A DNA stretch of 64,000 nucleotides from Carposina sasakii. Lineage: Eukaryota > Arthropoda > Insecta > Lepidoptera > Carposinidae. The notes below the pieces were generated by a model, which was not told where the DNA came from, made no database searches, and was given only the letters and a program-made list of their open reading frames with translations. Below, piece by piece: positions 13,301 through 21,290 of the stretch (the first letter of the stretch is position 1; the number at the start of each line of letters is the position of its first letter). The DNA lies in contig CP053163.1 in assembly GCA_014607495.2 (NCBI GenBank), positions 5,684,716-5,748,715 of the forward strand, read 5' to 3'. A program made the position numbers and the translations under genes.

Positions 13301-16300
13301 GGGCCAGTAATCTGGTCGTACTTCGCGGAGTTCCAGCCGAAGAAGAAGCGAGGTGCCATGCTGAGCTTCATGGCTGCATTCTGGACTCTTGGCAACTTGT
13401 TTGTGGCTGGCTTAGCTTGGATCATCATTCCCAGTGGTAAGCACGACTTGAACTTCATAAAATTAGGTACCTAAATCAAAAATTTACATCTTTTCCCAGT
13501 ATTTTTTAGCATAAAATTACTTTATTTGATGTATAAAGTACGTACCCTTCGTTAAGGGTGGCAACGAAAAAACATCCTGTATATGGTACAAGCCCGTAAC
13601 ATAGTCAAACCTATGCACTTCTTAACCATTGGGCTATCACCGTTTCTGATGTATTATTTACCTACTTACCTACATATGATTAAATTCTAGAGTGGGTACT
13701 TCTAGAACTTATATCTAACTATATAGCGGCACATACGCAGTATTTAAATTTAAACATTCTTTTGAGCAGAATAGTTTACAATTATTTTAATTAAATTTCC
13801 TGCCATCTCATCTCAAATTCAATCCCCAAATCATTTCAATTAAATTTCAGAAATCGGAGGAGAAACAAACGGCTTCGTCTACAACTCTTGGCGTATCTTC
13901 TTGCTGGTGATGTCACTCCCATCTTTCATAGTGGCAGCACTGCTATTCCTTCTACCGGAATCACCAAAATTCTTGATCTCCACCGGTCGCCACGAAGAGG
14001 CTTTAGAAGTCTTCAAGGGCATCTATTCAATGAACACTGGCAAATCCCGGGAGGAATATCCCGTTAAGAATCTCTTAATCGAAGAGCTAGTTCATAAGAA
14101 GCCGGAAAAAGTAGGCAAGATTGAGAATAAGGAACCTAAGTCAAAGATAAGGAAAATGCTGGGCGACATTGTGGAGCACAGCAAGCAGTTGTTCGTACCG
14201 CCTATACTCAAGTTTACTGCAATCTCCATTACTATCAACTTTACGTTCCATATAGGGTAAGTTGAACTAACTAGCTTAGGTATATGTAAATTGAACCAGA
14301 AAGTCCGATAAATCTTCTATGCTGCTCTGGGAGTGAAGAAAAACGATAATACTACAGCTGCTTCTCTTCCCGGGCATACTGTAAAAGTCAGTAGAGGGAC
14401 AAGAGGGTCTTGGTGTTTTGTAGGCGATGGGCTGACCACCTGTCACTATTAACCGAACTTGTATATCTCAACTATTATAGTATACAACAAAATTGGTCAG
14501 AAGTGGCACCATGTGGTTCTATCGGCCCTTGATGCTCTGCCTACCCCGTAAGGGATAAAGGCGTGATTATAAGTCCGATAAATAAGTGTGAACTGCAATG
14601 CATATTTAACTTCCATGTTATGTTCAGAGGCACACAGAGGCAGTTATGTCATCTCTCCCTACCTATACCCTCTAGGACTTAGAAGCTGAGAGCTAAGACC
14701 TCAGACGCTCATAGAGAAGAATAACATTAAGATGCTGATGTATAGACAAAATTCAACTATGCACTCTGCGCTCTATCCAACAACAATAAAGAATCCTCTA
14801 AATACTGGATTAAGATCAATTTTAGAAAAAAAAAAAACTTACTCTTACAGATACTACGGTCTGATGATGTGGTTCCCCGAAATGTTCAACCGTTTCGACG
14901 AGTGGTCCAGAACGCACGACAATGCTGAAGCAGACATCTGCCAGGTCACCGCCTACGTCACACAGTACGGAACCCACTCTTCAGACTCCATGTGTGATGC
15001 TCATATTCACTCCGATGTCTTCATGGAGTCTCTCATCACGGTTGCTGCCGCTATACCTTCAAATATCTTCGCTGTGCTTGGAATGGACCGGCTTGGCAGG
15101 AAGTTCTTCTTAGGTGATTAATTTTATCTCTTTCTTAGCTGCACTTTTTATTTATGTATAGTTAGTTAGTCGTTAGTATAGTGTACGGGGGCGTCCATAA
15201 ATTACGTGAGATGTTTAAGGGGGGGAGGGGGTCGAGTCAAATCTCATCTAATCTTACGTTGGAGGGAAAGGGGGGTCTCGGCAAATATCACGCAATTTTT
15301 TTTCTGATTGAAACAAAAAAAAATATACTATTTTGGTCCATTTATTTAATTATTTGATTTAATCTTAAGCGTAATCGTAGTCTCAGCAATATTGATCTTA
15401 ACTAGTCGTAAATAAAAGCACGAAGCATTTTTTTTTCTTTTTACAATAACAATCCAACGCGTTTACGTAAGAAACCCACATTTTGAAAAATCTCACGTGA
15501 AATTGGGGGATGAGGGAGGGGGTTGATCTCACGACATCTCATCAGGGGGGAGGGAGGGACAGTTCACGTAATTTATGGACGCCCCCTACCTACTTTGGGA
15601 CATTTCGTTGTAGTGAATAATTTAATGAAATATTCGGTAATATTAAGTTAATACTGGACATAAAAACATGGCTACGCTGTGTTCCAGGGAAGGGGTGATT
15701 AATCCTTTGGGTTCGTGCTGGAACTGCAGGATCATTAACGAGACTCCATGACTACGTTTAGCATAGCGGGGACAGATATTAATGTTTAGTGACAAGTTAT
15801 AATCCGTTAGGATATGGTTGATCGTTTCATCTTTAAACATTGTGCTGAGGGATTCAGCTTTGTTTGCCGAGATTTGGCTTATGTATAACTATCGGGATGA
15901 AAAATAACGTTTCCAATAATGTAATTTCAAAAAGAGATGGTAAAATTCGTCATCCGAGTAATTGACCCGGTGGCTCAGTGGTAAGAGCGCTGGCACGGAA
16001 TGCAGAGGTCGTGGGTTCGATTCCCACCCGGGTGAGGAATTTTTTCCATTTCTTTATTAATAATTTGACAAGTTATTCGTTTAACGCCTCAGAGAATGCC
16101 CTAGTTCCTTAGTCGCCTCTTACGACATCTTAGTACATTAACATAATAAATCTATAAGTAGATACATACTCGTATAATAAAAATGTAACGGATCGCTGTC
16201 TGTACATGGATGACATATGAGAAAAAATATTATAGGAGACCTTTATCAATGCAATAGTACTCAAAATAATGATTTTTTGAATTTTTGTCTGTTCGTTTGT

Positions 16301-17506
16301 GCACGCTAATCTCAGAAACGACTGAACTGATTTCGATGCAGTTTTCAGTAATATATTGTGACAGGTCCCACTTAACATATAGGCTACTTGTTATCCCGGA
16401 TAATTTCGACATTTTGTTTTTTCTTTAGTCCACGCGGACAAAGTCAGCAAAAATTTACTCGTTCACTAAAGTCCGTTTCATAGAATAACTTCTATGCCTG
16501 ATTTCGGAACTAACATTTTTTGTACCTACCTACTACCAAATACACACGAATTATTTGGTGAAACGCACTCTATTATGAGTTCTGTTGGATGTTGGCGCTA
16601 GTTACTATGTGTATGACCACGTTTTCTGATTCACTGCATACAAACAATGTTAGTTCCGTAATCAGGCATAGGAATGATTCTATGAAACGCACTCTACCTC
16701 CATTCTTTCACCAAAATAAATCCTTTCACCAAAACATTTCTTGTTATTTTCTATCAGTGTTCGCGACATTCTCGGCCGGATTCTGTTCGGCCGCGATGTA
16801 CTTCGTCTACAACAAGACGAACAACCTCATCGTCAGCGCCATCTTTAGTTCAGTCATTTCCTGCGGTAACGCGTCGCTTGACTGCCTCATCACCGAAGTG
16901 TTTCCTACTAACCTCAGGTAATTTATTTTCAGTAATATCTGTATAGGCATATTCTTAATAGATGTTCGGTGAGACTTGATTATCTTTATTACCCGAATGC
17001 GCCAGATGGAGGGTTATATTTTCGAGTGTGTTTGTATGTAGGTATTTTTCTCTGGCACCCTTTCGATTGCATTTATCAGGAGTGCCAAATAAATAAATAA
17101 AATCGTATATGTACTTACGTAGGTACGTAATATAAGTAAGACTAGAATTAACCGAGACACAACATTTCCTTCGATTAAACCGTGTTGTCCATGTGTGATT
17201 GTTTGCTGTGCCGCCTTAACGAGGCCACTATTACCCTGCTAAATATGTCCGAACTTGACTCCAACGAATACTTAACGCTCCAAAATCGCAGACAAATTTT
17301 TGAACCCAACCCATCTTTTCAGAGCGACAGGGGTAGCAGTGTCCATGGTAGCAGCCCGTTTGGGTGGCATCATTGGCAATGTGGTGATAGCGGCTCTACT
17401 GGACACATACTGTCCCGCTCCCACCTTCATAGTTGCCGTATTGTTAGCCGGCGGCGGTCTCATGTGCCTCTTCCTGCCAAACACCACACGGCAGGCGTTA
17501 TCGTAA
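1292..17506 (+). CDS. SV2-like major facilitator transporter (5' end outside window)
   Basis: Eight GT-AG exons join in one frame: 1292-1384, 3382-3515, 5478-5668, 13288-13436, 13851-14256, 14851-15113, 16758-16917, 17323-17506 (stop TAA 17504-17506). The product is a multi-pass membrane protein of the synaptic vesicle glycoprotein 2 (SV2)-like branch of the major facilitator superfamily. Visible hallmarks are the motif A loop (GSVADSLGRKR) after the second membrane segment, PESPKFL after the sixth, a lysine-rich central cytoplasmic loop, a second GRK loop (DRLGRKFF), a cysteine-containing lumenal loop between segments 7 and 8, and FPTNLR before segment 11. Insects carry many SV2-like paralogues, often annotated as SV2B-like or organic cation transporter-like. 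The substrate cannot be told. The N-terminus is missing because the first exon seen starts with two bases of a split codon. A complete BEL/Pao element lies antisense in the intron 5669-13287. Confidence 0.88.
1385..3381 (+). other. intron, no further gene seen
   Basis: AT-rich intron with many GGTAGGTA/TACCTACC strings. I see no coding or structured element I can support. Confidence 0.5.
3382..3515 (+). CDS. SV2-like transporter exon (membrane segment 1)
   Basis: Acceptor CTCCAG and donor AAA|GTAAGT. It begins GYGRFHYLLL and encodes the first transmembrane segment followed by the acidic EEMD turn typical of SV2-like transporters. The split glycine codon joins in phase with the preceding exon. 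Confidence 0.88.
3746..4000. repeat. palindromic MITE, TTAAGCGAAAT family, copy 1
   Basis: The left end (TACAGG..AACAG..GTATGTTAAGCGAAATGC) and right end (GCATTTCGCTT..GTTACACCTTGTA) are inverted copies of each other. The same ends recur at 5724/13071, 48584/48850 and 60664. It has no coding capacity. It lies in the transporter intron 3516-5477. Confidence 0.75.
4901..4980. repeat. fragment of GAGTGCGTTTCAT MITE family
   Basis: GAGTGCGTTTCAT followed by TAGTTCCTTTGGAAGATGGCGCTA matches the copies at 16466-16697, 17598-18142 and 55026-55172. The right end is missing; the next repeat begins directly after it. Confidence 0.6.
4981..5358. repeat. dispersed repeat starting CGGCCAAGTGCGAGTCGGACT
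   Basis: The stretch runs from an A-rich run plus CGGCCAAGTGCGAGTCGG to GGTACGGAACCCTA. I recognise this string as a very common non-coding repeat of lepidopteran genomes. The class is not certain. Confidence 0.6.
5478..5668 (+). CDS. SV2-like transporter exon (segments 2-3, motif A)
   Basis: Acceptor CCCCAG, donor GC|GTAAGT. It encodes membrane segments 2 and 3 with the MFS motif A (GSVADSLGRKR) between them and the start of segment 4 (FRFINGA). Confidence 0.9.
5828..6230 (-). repeat. BEL-A 3' LTR
   Basis: 403-bp terminal repeat nearly identical to 12523-12924. It is flanked on the left by the target duplication ATGTT and on the right (internal side) by the polypurine tract. Confidence 0.93.
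6391..9375 (-). CDS. BEL-A pol: reverse transcriptase, RNase H, integrase
   Basis: 994 codons read in the minus direction. RT comes first, with VVKPGKLRVVYDAS and the catalytic box DLYVDDVV. RNase H follows (LHGFSDASEAGYAGVVY, YTWSDSTIVLSWI). The integrase HHCC zinc region comes next (HDENLHPG..CYRCF), then the D,D-35-E core (VGCDYAGPF, IHSDCGTNFKGA, GGLWEAGVKSVK) and the C-terminal domain (FGRITKLFPGRDGV). The order matches BEL/Pao. No stop or frameshift interrupts this block, but it is out of frame with the protease block upstream. No envelope gene is seen. Confidence 0.93.
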   Translation of the reverse strand: MELVPPEECQSPSAYYIPHHAVVKPGKLRVVYDASCKDKNGVSLNDTLLTGPRLQADITDILWRFRLHPVVFTSDVRQMYRRIIVTEQHRDFQRILFRGSPQESVQEYRLNRVTFGVSSAPYLAIRTMQQLAHDEEDSFPIAAGILRRDLYVDDVVTGCSGVDDVLECQRQLIGLMAAGGFELRKWSSNHTAVLNNVPESHRAVPGVTFDSDALFVKVLGLCWNSQEDIFSYNVNQINRECTKRTMLSELARIYDPIGLLTPLTFQAKHLIQRLWLLGSPWDHPVPDDIKQFWTKYMQQLPHLSQLKIPRRITQDDAVTYQLHGFSDASEAGYAGVVYIRSTNHQNEHHVALVGARSRVAPTKRRTLPRLELCGASLLADLVHHITNLFSDFIEIEGVYTWSDSTIVLSWIKSKSSDYKAFVGNRISNIQRKIPGAIWNHVSGKQNPADCASRGLTPHDLINHQMWWTGPEWLSRDQHNWPKEPETKSYQTDPEISSEKRVCVLSNTLANGEHPFDSLISKFSSLRKVQRIVAYCKRFVDALRKHKHSDHLTESELHNALMELVKHVQHSAFRDEIARLRSGRVLPKSIKGLSPFLDQTDIFRVGGRLSRSDLNFETKHPALLPRKHRLTQLIIQSVHDENLHPGLQTMQYLLLQNFWVLSPRRAIRQVISKCYRCFRMKPLNFQPEMADLPRSRITQIKAFQTVGCDYAGPFNITFQRHRGARTTKAYLCLFVCFATKALHLELASDLSSEAFLAALRRFIGRRGRCSTIHSDCGTNFKGAQSQLANIMLSACEAEYIEFKFNPPGAPHFGGLWEAGVKSVKTHLFRVIGAQTLTYEELNTLLVQVESILNSRPLCPLSSDPNDLAVLTPGHFLTMAPLTTVPTPDYSNTVINRLTRWQLLQRMHQDFWSRWHSEYLTTLSQRLKWTKTLGEAKINQIVIIKDETAHPLRWRFGRITKLFPGRDGVPRSATVKTAHGVLDRPLVKLCPIPSYE
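9306..10823 (-). CDS. BEL-A gag C-terminus, zinc knuckles and protease
   Basis: This continues gag after a frame break (no real start codon at 10823). Cysteine/histidine knuckles are visible (CVLCKDKHALHSC, CYNCLRSNHMTSKC, CKSCGQ), followed by an aspartic-protease motif (RILLDPGSQSHIIT) and the protease/RT linker (FRPIDILIGGEIF). At 9306-9375 the frame is broken again, just upstream of the RT. The usual few residues between the EEYK-like motif and the RT start appear to be missing, so a small deletion is likely. Confidence 0.85.
   Translation of the reverse strand: MGLCFIYSLLTKIDKASREAFELNCKNSEFPTFQQLKSFLKDRCEALERSSLSSNNQLLPNQSYKKVNPPSHQSKSSPTMLLAQTSVNNLSCVLCKDKHALHSCSTFLAKSPQERSQIVKQNKLCYNCLRSNHMTSKCMSQYKCKSCGQRYNSLFHFPPRNSLNHNPNHSQETASSNQLAPHHHLSSENVITPVTSLSNISAGSVGSAFVMLATAEVEVKDGFGSYQKVRILLDPGSQSHIITNNCTRRLNLIRYKATTAMSGIGEVPAQSSSKVFLEIRPIGKSEPTFTTEAVTLEKICGDMPTHPVNITNFKHLANLRLADESYYKFRPIDILIGGEIFPQILLPGIIDGGNQAATAINTIFGYILMGRTSSSSDSAPTPLSINHVSMDASLDVAIQKFWEIDNISESKECQSAAESQCEQIYQSTHRRNSDGCYIVYLPFREQMPSFSDSYSIALRRFQQLERRLLKNPTFHEEYKEVARWNWCHRRSVNHLQHIIFRIMRL
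10793..11566 (-). CDS. BEL-A gag, N-terminal part
   Basis: 257 codons from an ATG at 11566. It contains the KLPPMKLPTFSGQLKDFPGF region and the downstream capsid-like segment (EKFQYLITSLSGEP) typical of BEL/Pao Gag. The frame is lost near 10793-10823, where a small insertion or deletion moves the continuation to another frame, so a normal gag polyprotein cannot be made from this copy. The start is a true ATG and is the first good one downstream of the leader. Confidence 0.85.
   Translation of the reverse strand: MSEALIAHHEAKRSVAHKRLMDAVACARSCATNSSVLGRLETWCSRLDSYMDSFNEAHTKILSLVVQAGADQEVINKQTLYQEQADDMYFEVLEARRKFLPKEDTVKASPHSESNKQKSNSKLPPMKLPTFSGQLKDFPGFIDLFNTLVHRRLDLTDVEKFQYLITSLSGEPINIIRAFPISDINYKGAYDALVDRYSNKRYLAFICWEQITNQKPMATGSAQILRTLIDNYSENLSILSSLGLPTSNWDFVSFTHF
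11567..12522 (-). other. BEL-A 5' leader with repeated TATATGTTA motif
   Basis: Non-coding leader between the 5' LTR and gag. On the + strand the motif TATATGTTA recurs at about 11815, 11942, 12024, 12065 and 12118 in otherwise AT-rich sequence, which suggests a decayed tandem repeat. The primer-binding site is at its right end. Confidence 0.55.
12523..12924 (-). repeat. BEL-A 5' LTR
   Basis: 402-bp terminal repeat that matches 5828-6230 with about three differences. It is followed on the right by the target duplication ATGTT. Transcription of the element would start in it and run leftward. Confidence 0.93.
13288..13436 (+). CDS. SV2-like transporter exon (segments 4-5)
   Basis: Acceptor CTTACAG, donor G|GTAAGC. 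It encodes LGGSGPVIWSYFAEF, the basic cytoplasmic turn KKKRG and a fifth hydrophobic segment. It continues the split alanine codon of the exon ending at 5668 across the intron that carries the BEL/Pao element. Confidence 0.9.
13498..13590. repeat. end fragment of the TACAGGATG MITE family
   Basis: CCCAG..TTTTTTAGCATAAAATTACTTTATTTGATGTATAAAGTACGTACCCTTCGTTAAGG..AAACATCCTGTATA matches the right ends of the copies at 55302-55685 and 61030-61412. Only this end is present. Confidence 0.65.
13851..14256 (+). CDS. SV2-like transporter exon (segment 6, central loop)
   Basis: Acceptor ATTTCAG, donor GG|GTAAGT. It encodes membrane segment 6, the family motif PESPKFL followed by GRHEEALEVFKGIYSMNTGK, the lysine-rich central cytoplasmic loop and the start of segment 7. 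Confidence 0.92.
14374..14580. repeat. SINE-like dispersed repeat
   Basis: It contains AAGTCAGTAGAGGGACAAG, TAGGCGATGGGCTGACCACC, TGTCACTATT and CTGCCTACCCCGTAAGGGAT in the order I know from a widespread lepidopteran SINE-like family. The tail string also occurs near 33507-33550. It is intronic in the transporter gene. Confidence 0.6.
14851..15113 (+). CDS. SV2-like transporter exon (segments 7-8)
   Basis: Acceptor CTTACAG after an A/T-rich tract, donor G|GTGATT. It encodes YYGLMMWFPEMFNRF, a cysteine-containing lumenal loop, membrane segment 8 and the loop DRLGRKFF that mirrors motif A in the C-terminal half. Confidence 0.9.
15187..15586. repeat. MITE with GGGGGCGTCCATAAATTACG inverted ends
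   Basis: The left end GGGGGCGTCCATAAATTACG and right end CGTAATTTATGGACGCCCCC are perfect inverted repeats about 400 bp apart. Flanking TA on both sides suggests a Tc1/mariner-type target duplication, but one unpaired C at the left makes the exact border unsure. There is no coding capacity. It lies in the intron 15114-16757. Confidence 0.75.
15705..16135. repeat. dispersed repeat (GAACTGCAGGATCA family) with insertion
   Basis: 15709-15800 (GGAACTGCAGGATCATTA..CGTTTAGCATAGCGGGGACAGATATTAATG) and 16081-16130 (GCCTCAGAGAATGCCCTAGTTCC..CGCCTCTTACGAC) are the two parts of a repeat seen whole at 31085-31255, 49723-49895 and 51171-51705. The intervening 280 bp, which carry the tRNA-like sequence, appear to be inserted. 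Confidence 0.55.
15964..16036 (+). repeat. tRNA-like sequence (tRNA-derived SINE head or tRNA pseudogene)
   Basis: GACCCGG, D arm GCTCAGTGGTAAGAGC, and a perfect T arm GTGGGTTCGATTCCCAC followed by CCGGGTG fold like a tRNA. The A and B box promoters are present. The anticodon stem pairs poorly and loop position 33 is not T, and the first acceptor pair is mismatched. A decoding tRNA is therefore unlikely and a tRNA-derived repeat fits better. Confidence 0.6.
16466..16697. repeat. GAGTGCGTTTCAT MITE family, two facing copies
   Basis: AGTCCGTTTCATAGAATAAC..CTATGCCTGATTTCGGAACTAAC at 16470-16515 is the reverse complement of the right end at 16648-16697 (GTTAGTTCCGTAATCAGGCATAGG..ATGAAACGCACTCTA). 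Internal TGGCGCTAGTTACTATGTG matches the copy at 55026-55172. It abuts the exon at 16758. Confidence 0.65.
16758..16917 (+). CDS. SV2-like transporter exon (segments 9-10)
   Basis: Acceptor CTATCAG, donor AG|GTAATT. It encodes two membrane segments and the conserved ending EVFPTNLR. The upstream end directly abuts MITE-type sequence (16466-16697). Confidence 0.88.
17323..17506 (+). CDS. SV2-like transporter last exon (segments 11-12)
   Basis: Acceptor TTTTCAG, then ATGVAVSMVAARLGG and the final hydrophobic segment, ending NTTRQALS and a TAA stop. The phase agrees with the split arginine codon at 16917. Confidence 0.9.
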
Positions 17507-17597
17507 ACTCTAACCTCCGAGAATCTTCTGCTAGCCTGGTACATCGGATTAGAAAATATGCGCATTGTGTATTTCTAGTCTATAGTAGCCTGGTACT

Positions 17598-18142
17598 AGA
17601 GTGCGTTTCACGTTATAGTTCCTTTGGGTGATGGTACTAGTTACTCTGACCACATTTTCTATCATACTCATTTTTTTTTTTTTTTGTTTAGTTTATCCCG
17701 AAGGAAAGGCAAGGGGAACTAAGCCCATACAGCCTAATCATTGTTTAGTAAAATGTATTCTGAATTTATGATGAATGACAATGATGATGAATGGAAACGT
17801 CGGGAAAATCCTCAAGAACAAGTGTAAAGTTAGTCAAAATGAAAAATTATTGCAGAAACAACTTACATGCGCCCATGAAGAGATCGTAATCCGGCTAAAG
17901 TTTCACTCGGCTTACCTGCGTATAAAACCATGCACACGCACTAGATTCACATCACAAGTATCTAGAAACATCACTTTACGGACACATGCAAGCCATTTAC
18001 AAATAATTTTTGATTTTCACAAGAAAATTACACCTGCACCCTTCCAGCTTTTCCCGCCGAATCATCCTATCATACTCAGGTGTCATACAAAAAATGTTAG
18101 TTCCGAAATCAGGCATAGGAGTTATTGTATGAAACGGACTCT
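17598..18142. repeat. GAGTGCGTTTCAT MITE split by another repeat
   Basis: The left end AGAGTGCGTTTCACG..TAGTTCCTTTGGGTGATGG (17598) and right end TTAGTTCCGAAATCAGGCATAGG..ATGAAACGGACTCTAAG (18091-18142) belong to one MITE. The middle (about 17668-18070) starts with a poly-T run and AAGGAAAGGCAAGGGGAACTA, a string of a lepidopteran SINE-like repeat. It lies in the transporter 3' untranslated or flanking region. Confidence 0.6.
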
Positions 18143-18445
18143 AAGAGTCAGATGACTCGAAACTTTAAACTGAACCCACTTTGCTTATATCCTGGTGTTC
18201 CAAACGAGGTTTTCTGAATGTAAAAGTACAATGATACAAGGTTCAAATAAATTCTAAAGTTAGAATACATTACTGCTGCCTGTCGTGTGATATTATTTTT
18301 AGTTTGTAAGAATAAATACATTAACATAATGACGTTATGTTGTTAATATATTTATATAATTTAACCCTATTTATAAAAACAATCAAAATAGTATGGATAT
18401 TATTATTATAAAGCTGACTGTTGTAGGTATTTACTAAATCTTCAA

Positions 18446-18451
18446 AATAAA
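18446..18451 (+). terminator. candidate poly(A) signal of the transporter
   Basis: AATAAA about 940 bp after the stop codon. A nearer AATAAA is at 18246. Neither is confirmed. The choice rests only on position before the neighbouring gene's duplicated 3' flank. Confidence 0.25.
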
Positions 18452-19610
18452 GATCAAATTGAAACCAAGTTTCAAATATTTTTTAACAATGAAGTATTAT
18501 ATAAATAAGCAATAAGGTCCATATCGATTTTGTTGTACTGTGCAACTATTTTCATATTACGAATTTATAATTTAGCAATTGTTACCGTAGTTTGTAGATT
18601 AGAATGTAATGCAAAAGATAAGAATAATGATTAAATAATTGCATTGTATATAGTGCATTTTTAAATTCCACATTCCTACATGTGACGTTCCCCCCATTAT
18701 GTTGATTCCGTAGAATAAGATAATTAAATTTTATCGAATCGAATAAACAAATATTGACTCGCTTCCAGTGTTTCATTTATAAATAAAACAACTCTTGTTT
18801 GATTAAATTTTATTTCATTAAAACTACACAGAAGTAAATCATTACACTCCATTGTATAGTTGAAATGGGGTCTAGATTCTGACACAAACAATGAAATAAA
18901 TCATAATGTGCCTTCGACATATTACATTTAAAAGTTATCTCAACAAATATTGTACTTAATATTAAATCTATATGATATAGTCATTCCTTACGGTTAGTGA
19001 GCCCGACCGAGGCACTTTGGCCAATCCAACGTGTATAAACTTCCTTTCAAACATAATAGCACATTTCCTCATGTACAAATGTGTACATTTACACAATGCT
19101 TATAATAACCCAAAGTTTGCTAAACATTACAAAAATATTATATCCTAGATTTTATAATATATTACACATAATATGATCCAACAATATCATAATAAATTTC
19201 AATTTACAAAATGTAAATCATATACTTAAATATGAACGCGGCGATGTACCCCGCTTATCTCTTAGATGACATCCCGAACCGGTCGGTTCCGACTATATTT
19301 ACAAGTTCCGCGCCCCCGAACAAAACCGCATCGCTCCGCGCTAACGTACTGACACACATGTAACGTAAAACTTAATCTATTGCACATTGTAATGAGACAG
19401 ATAAAACAATAAAATAAATAGGGGAGGTCGGGGGCCTAGAGCGCGTCGTCCGGCCAGCCGGCGGGCGCGTCGTCCGTCAGCAGCGGCATGGACATGCCGG
19501 CCGCGTCGTCTGTGCGCGCGCGCGGCGCGATGCGCGGGTCTGTCACCGTGAAGCTGGGTATCCATTACATTCGCGAACATCTTGCGCTCCGCGCTCCCGT
19601 ACCGCTCTGA

Positions 19611-19661
19611 TATTATATAAATAAGCAATAAGGTCCATATCGATTTTGTTGTACTGTGCAA
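19611..19661. repeat. 51-bp copy of 18495-18545 inside the Harbinger left end
   Basis: The 51 bases at 19611-19661 (TATTATATAAATAAGCAATA..) are identical to 18495-18545, which straddles the left border of the duplicated gene end. Its presence inside the transposon is unexpected. Confidence 0.8.
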
Positions 19662-19695
19662 ATCTCAAGAATTAAGTGGCCATTATAAAAACTTC

Positions 19696-21290
19696 ATGCG
19701 AATGTCTTCATCTAATTTTGAATATTTGTATAATTTGGTTGTACCAGCTATACAAAAAAAAGACACAAAATTTCGAAAAGCTATATCGGCTCAAGATAAA
19801 TTAGCATTAACTCTGCAATTTTTAGCTACGGGTGATAGTTTCACAAGCCTGCAATACTTATTTAAAATCTCAAAACAGGCAATCAGCAAATTTATCCCAG
19901 ACGTCTGTCAAGCTATTATTAATGGACTGAAAGACAATGTGAAGGTAAGAATTGTTTTATTAATAATAGGTTTCCATACAAATTATAAAAATAACATAAG
20001 AAGTAATTAAACGTAATCATTTACATCAAAAGAATCCGCGCTGTACTGCGATCCGCTTGGACTGCTTTGATAATACCAGCTTGAGAGGTACTACCTGTTG
20101 AGTGTGCTGATGAATAAATCGGATCCAGTGGAGCTGTTTCTGGCCGTGTTGTATAATAATTTTGGGGCTGACTTGTGTAGTAACCATATTGTTCATTGTT
20201 ACTGAAATATCCTGCGTCAGCCTTAAAATTATATCACATAAACGTTGTTGTACCAAATTTTTAGTGCGATGATCGTAACTTTCAATTTGTTCTCTAAAAT
20301 TTACAAAACGTGCCAATCTCGTCGTCTTGATTTGACTTGGTCGACGCTGATTTTAAAATACCAAATGCATCCTTTAACATGGCAAGTTTTGGATCAATTT
20401 GCGTTGTTTTGGAGGCGTTGGGCGTCCGCATTTGTCGGAGATGGAGACCCATCGTAGTTTGTGCAGTAGACGGTTGGTCGAAGTGGCATCATTAATAAAA
20501 ACAAAACAGATAATGTCTCATTTCAACATTTCTAAGGTTGACTGGAAGAGATCCGAAAGGGATAAGTTCGCCTATTGTTATCTTAAGTCTATAATTGTAT
20601 TGTCCTATTTCCTGTGTTGTAACGATAAAAGTTTATAAAAACAACAAACAAACAAACAAACAGGCTAAAATGTATGTAATACTTTATTGTATAGTCAGCG
20701 ACATATTGTTTACATATTTGTTTTTTTTTTTAGTTGCCTAACAACCCTAGTGGTTAATGATGTTATTCATTCGACGAGTTATGGAACTTTCCTCATTGTA
20801 TCGGCGCAGTGGATACACAGGCGCCTGTTAACAGTGGTACCGAATTTTACAACTTAAGAGCCATTTCAGTATTGTGTTATTTATTTTGGCCGATGCCATT
20901 ACAAGATTAGATTTGTCGATGTCGGTGTCAGGGCCGAATATCTGATGGAGTATACAAGAATACTAAACTATACTATTTGATGGTAAAAGGTGAATTGATT
21001 TGCCTACTCCGACACTTTGGAAGGACGTAATAAAGTTATACCAATTTTTACTAGGTGACTCTGCATTTGCATTGACCGAAAACATGTGAAACCGTTTCCT
21101 GGCCAAACACATGCGAAAGGTAGTCTTGAAAGACATATCGTTTAAGCAGAGCACGTCGTGTTGTGGAAAATGTTTTTGGTATTTGGCACAAGTCTTCAGA
21201 GTTAAGGAAACCACTTCTGGTAGAACCAGATAAACAGCAGTTATATACTGACGGCAGTACTTGCACAACTATTTTAAATAAGAGCGAAAG
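19696..21290 (+). pseudogene. Harbinger (HARBI1-like) transposase, broken
   Basis: The N-terminal part is open at 19696-20010 (DTKFRKAISAQDKLALTLQF, LATGDSFTSLQYLFKIS), ending at a likely intron donor AAG|GTAAGA (about 19945). The C-terminal part lies at about 20740-21290 in shifting frames. It includes CIGAVDT (first catalytic Asp region), SGTEFYNLRA, CQGRISDG, GDSAFALTENM (second Asp region) and LSRARRVVENVFGI (catalytic Glu region). Many small insertions and deletions break it, so no active transposase is possible. The segment between the parts also holds the oppositely oriented accessory gene relic. Confidence 0.8.
20026..20460 (-). pseudogene. Harbinger accessory DNA-binding protein relic
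   Basis: The minus-strand reading from about 20460 to 20026 gives a polar product ending VQRGFF. It includes FREQIESYDHRTKNLVQQRL and DIILRLTQDISVTMNN and is interrupted by stops upstream of 20316. Position and composition fit the C-terminal part of the MADF/Myb-like protein that accompanies Harbinger transposases. No intact DNA-binding domain is visible. Confidence 0.5.

Noticed and set aside
20963..21268. Minus-strand frames inside the Harbinger element
   Set aside because: They are antisense to the broken transposase, whose + strand motifs (GDSAF, LSRARRVVENVFGI) are recognisable.
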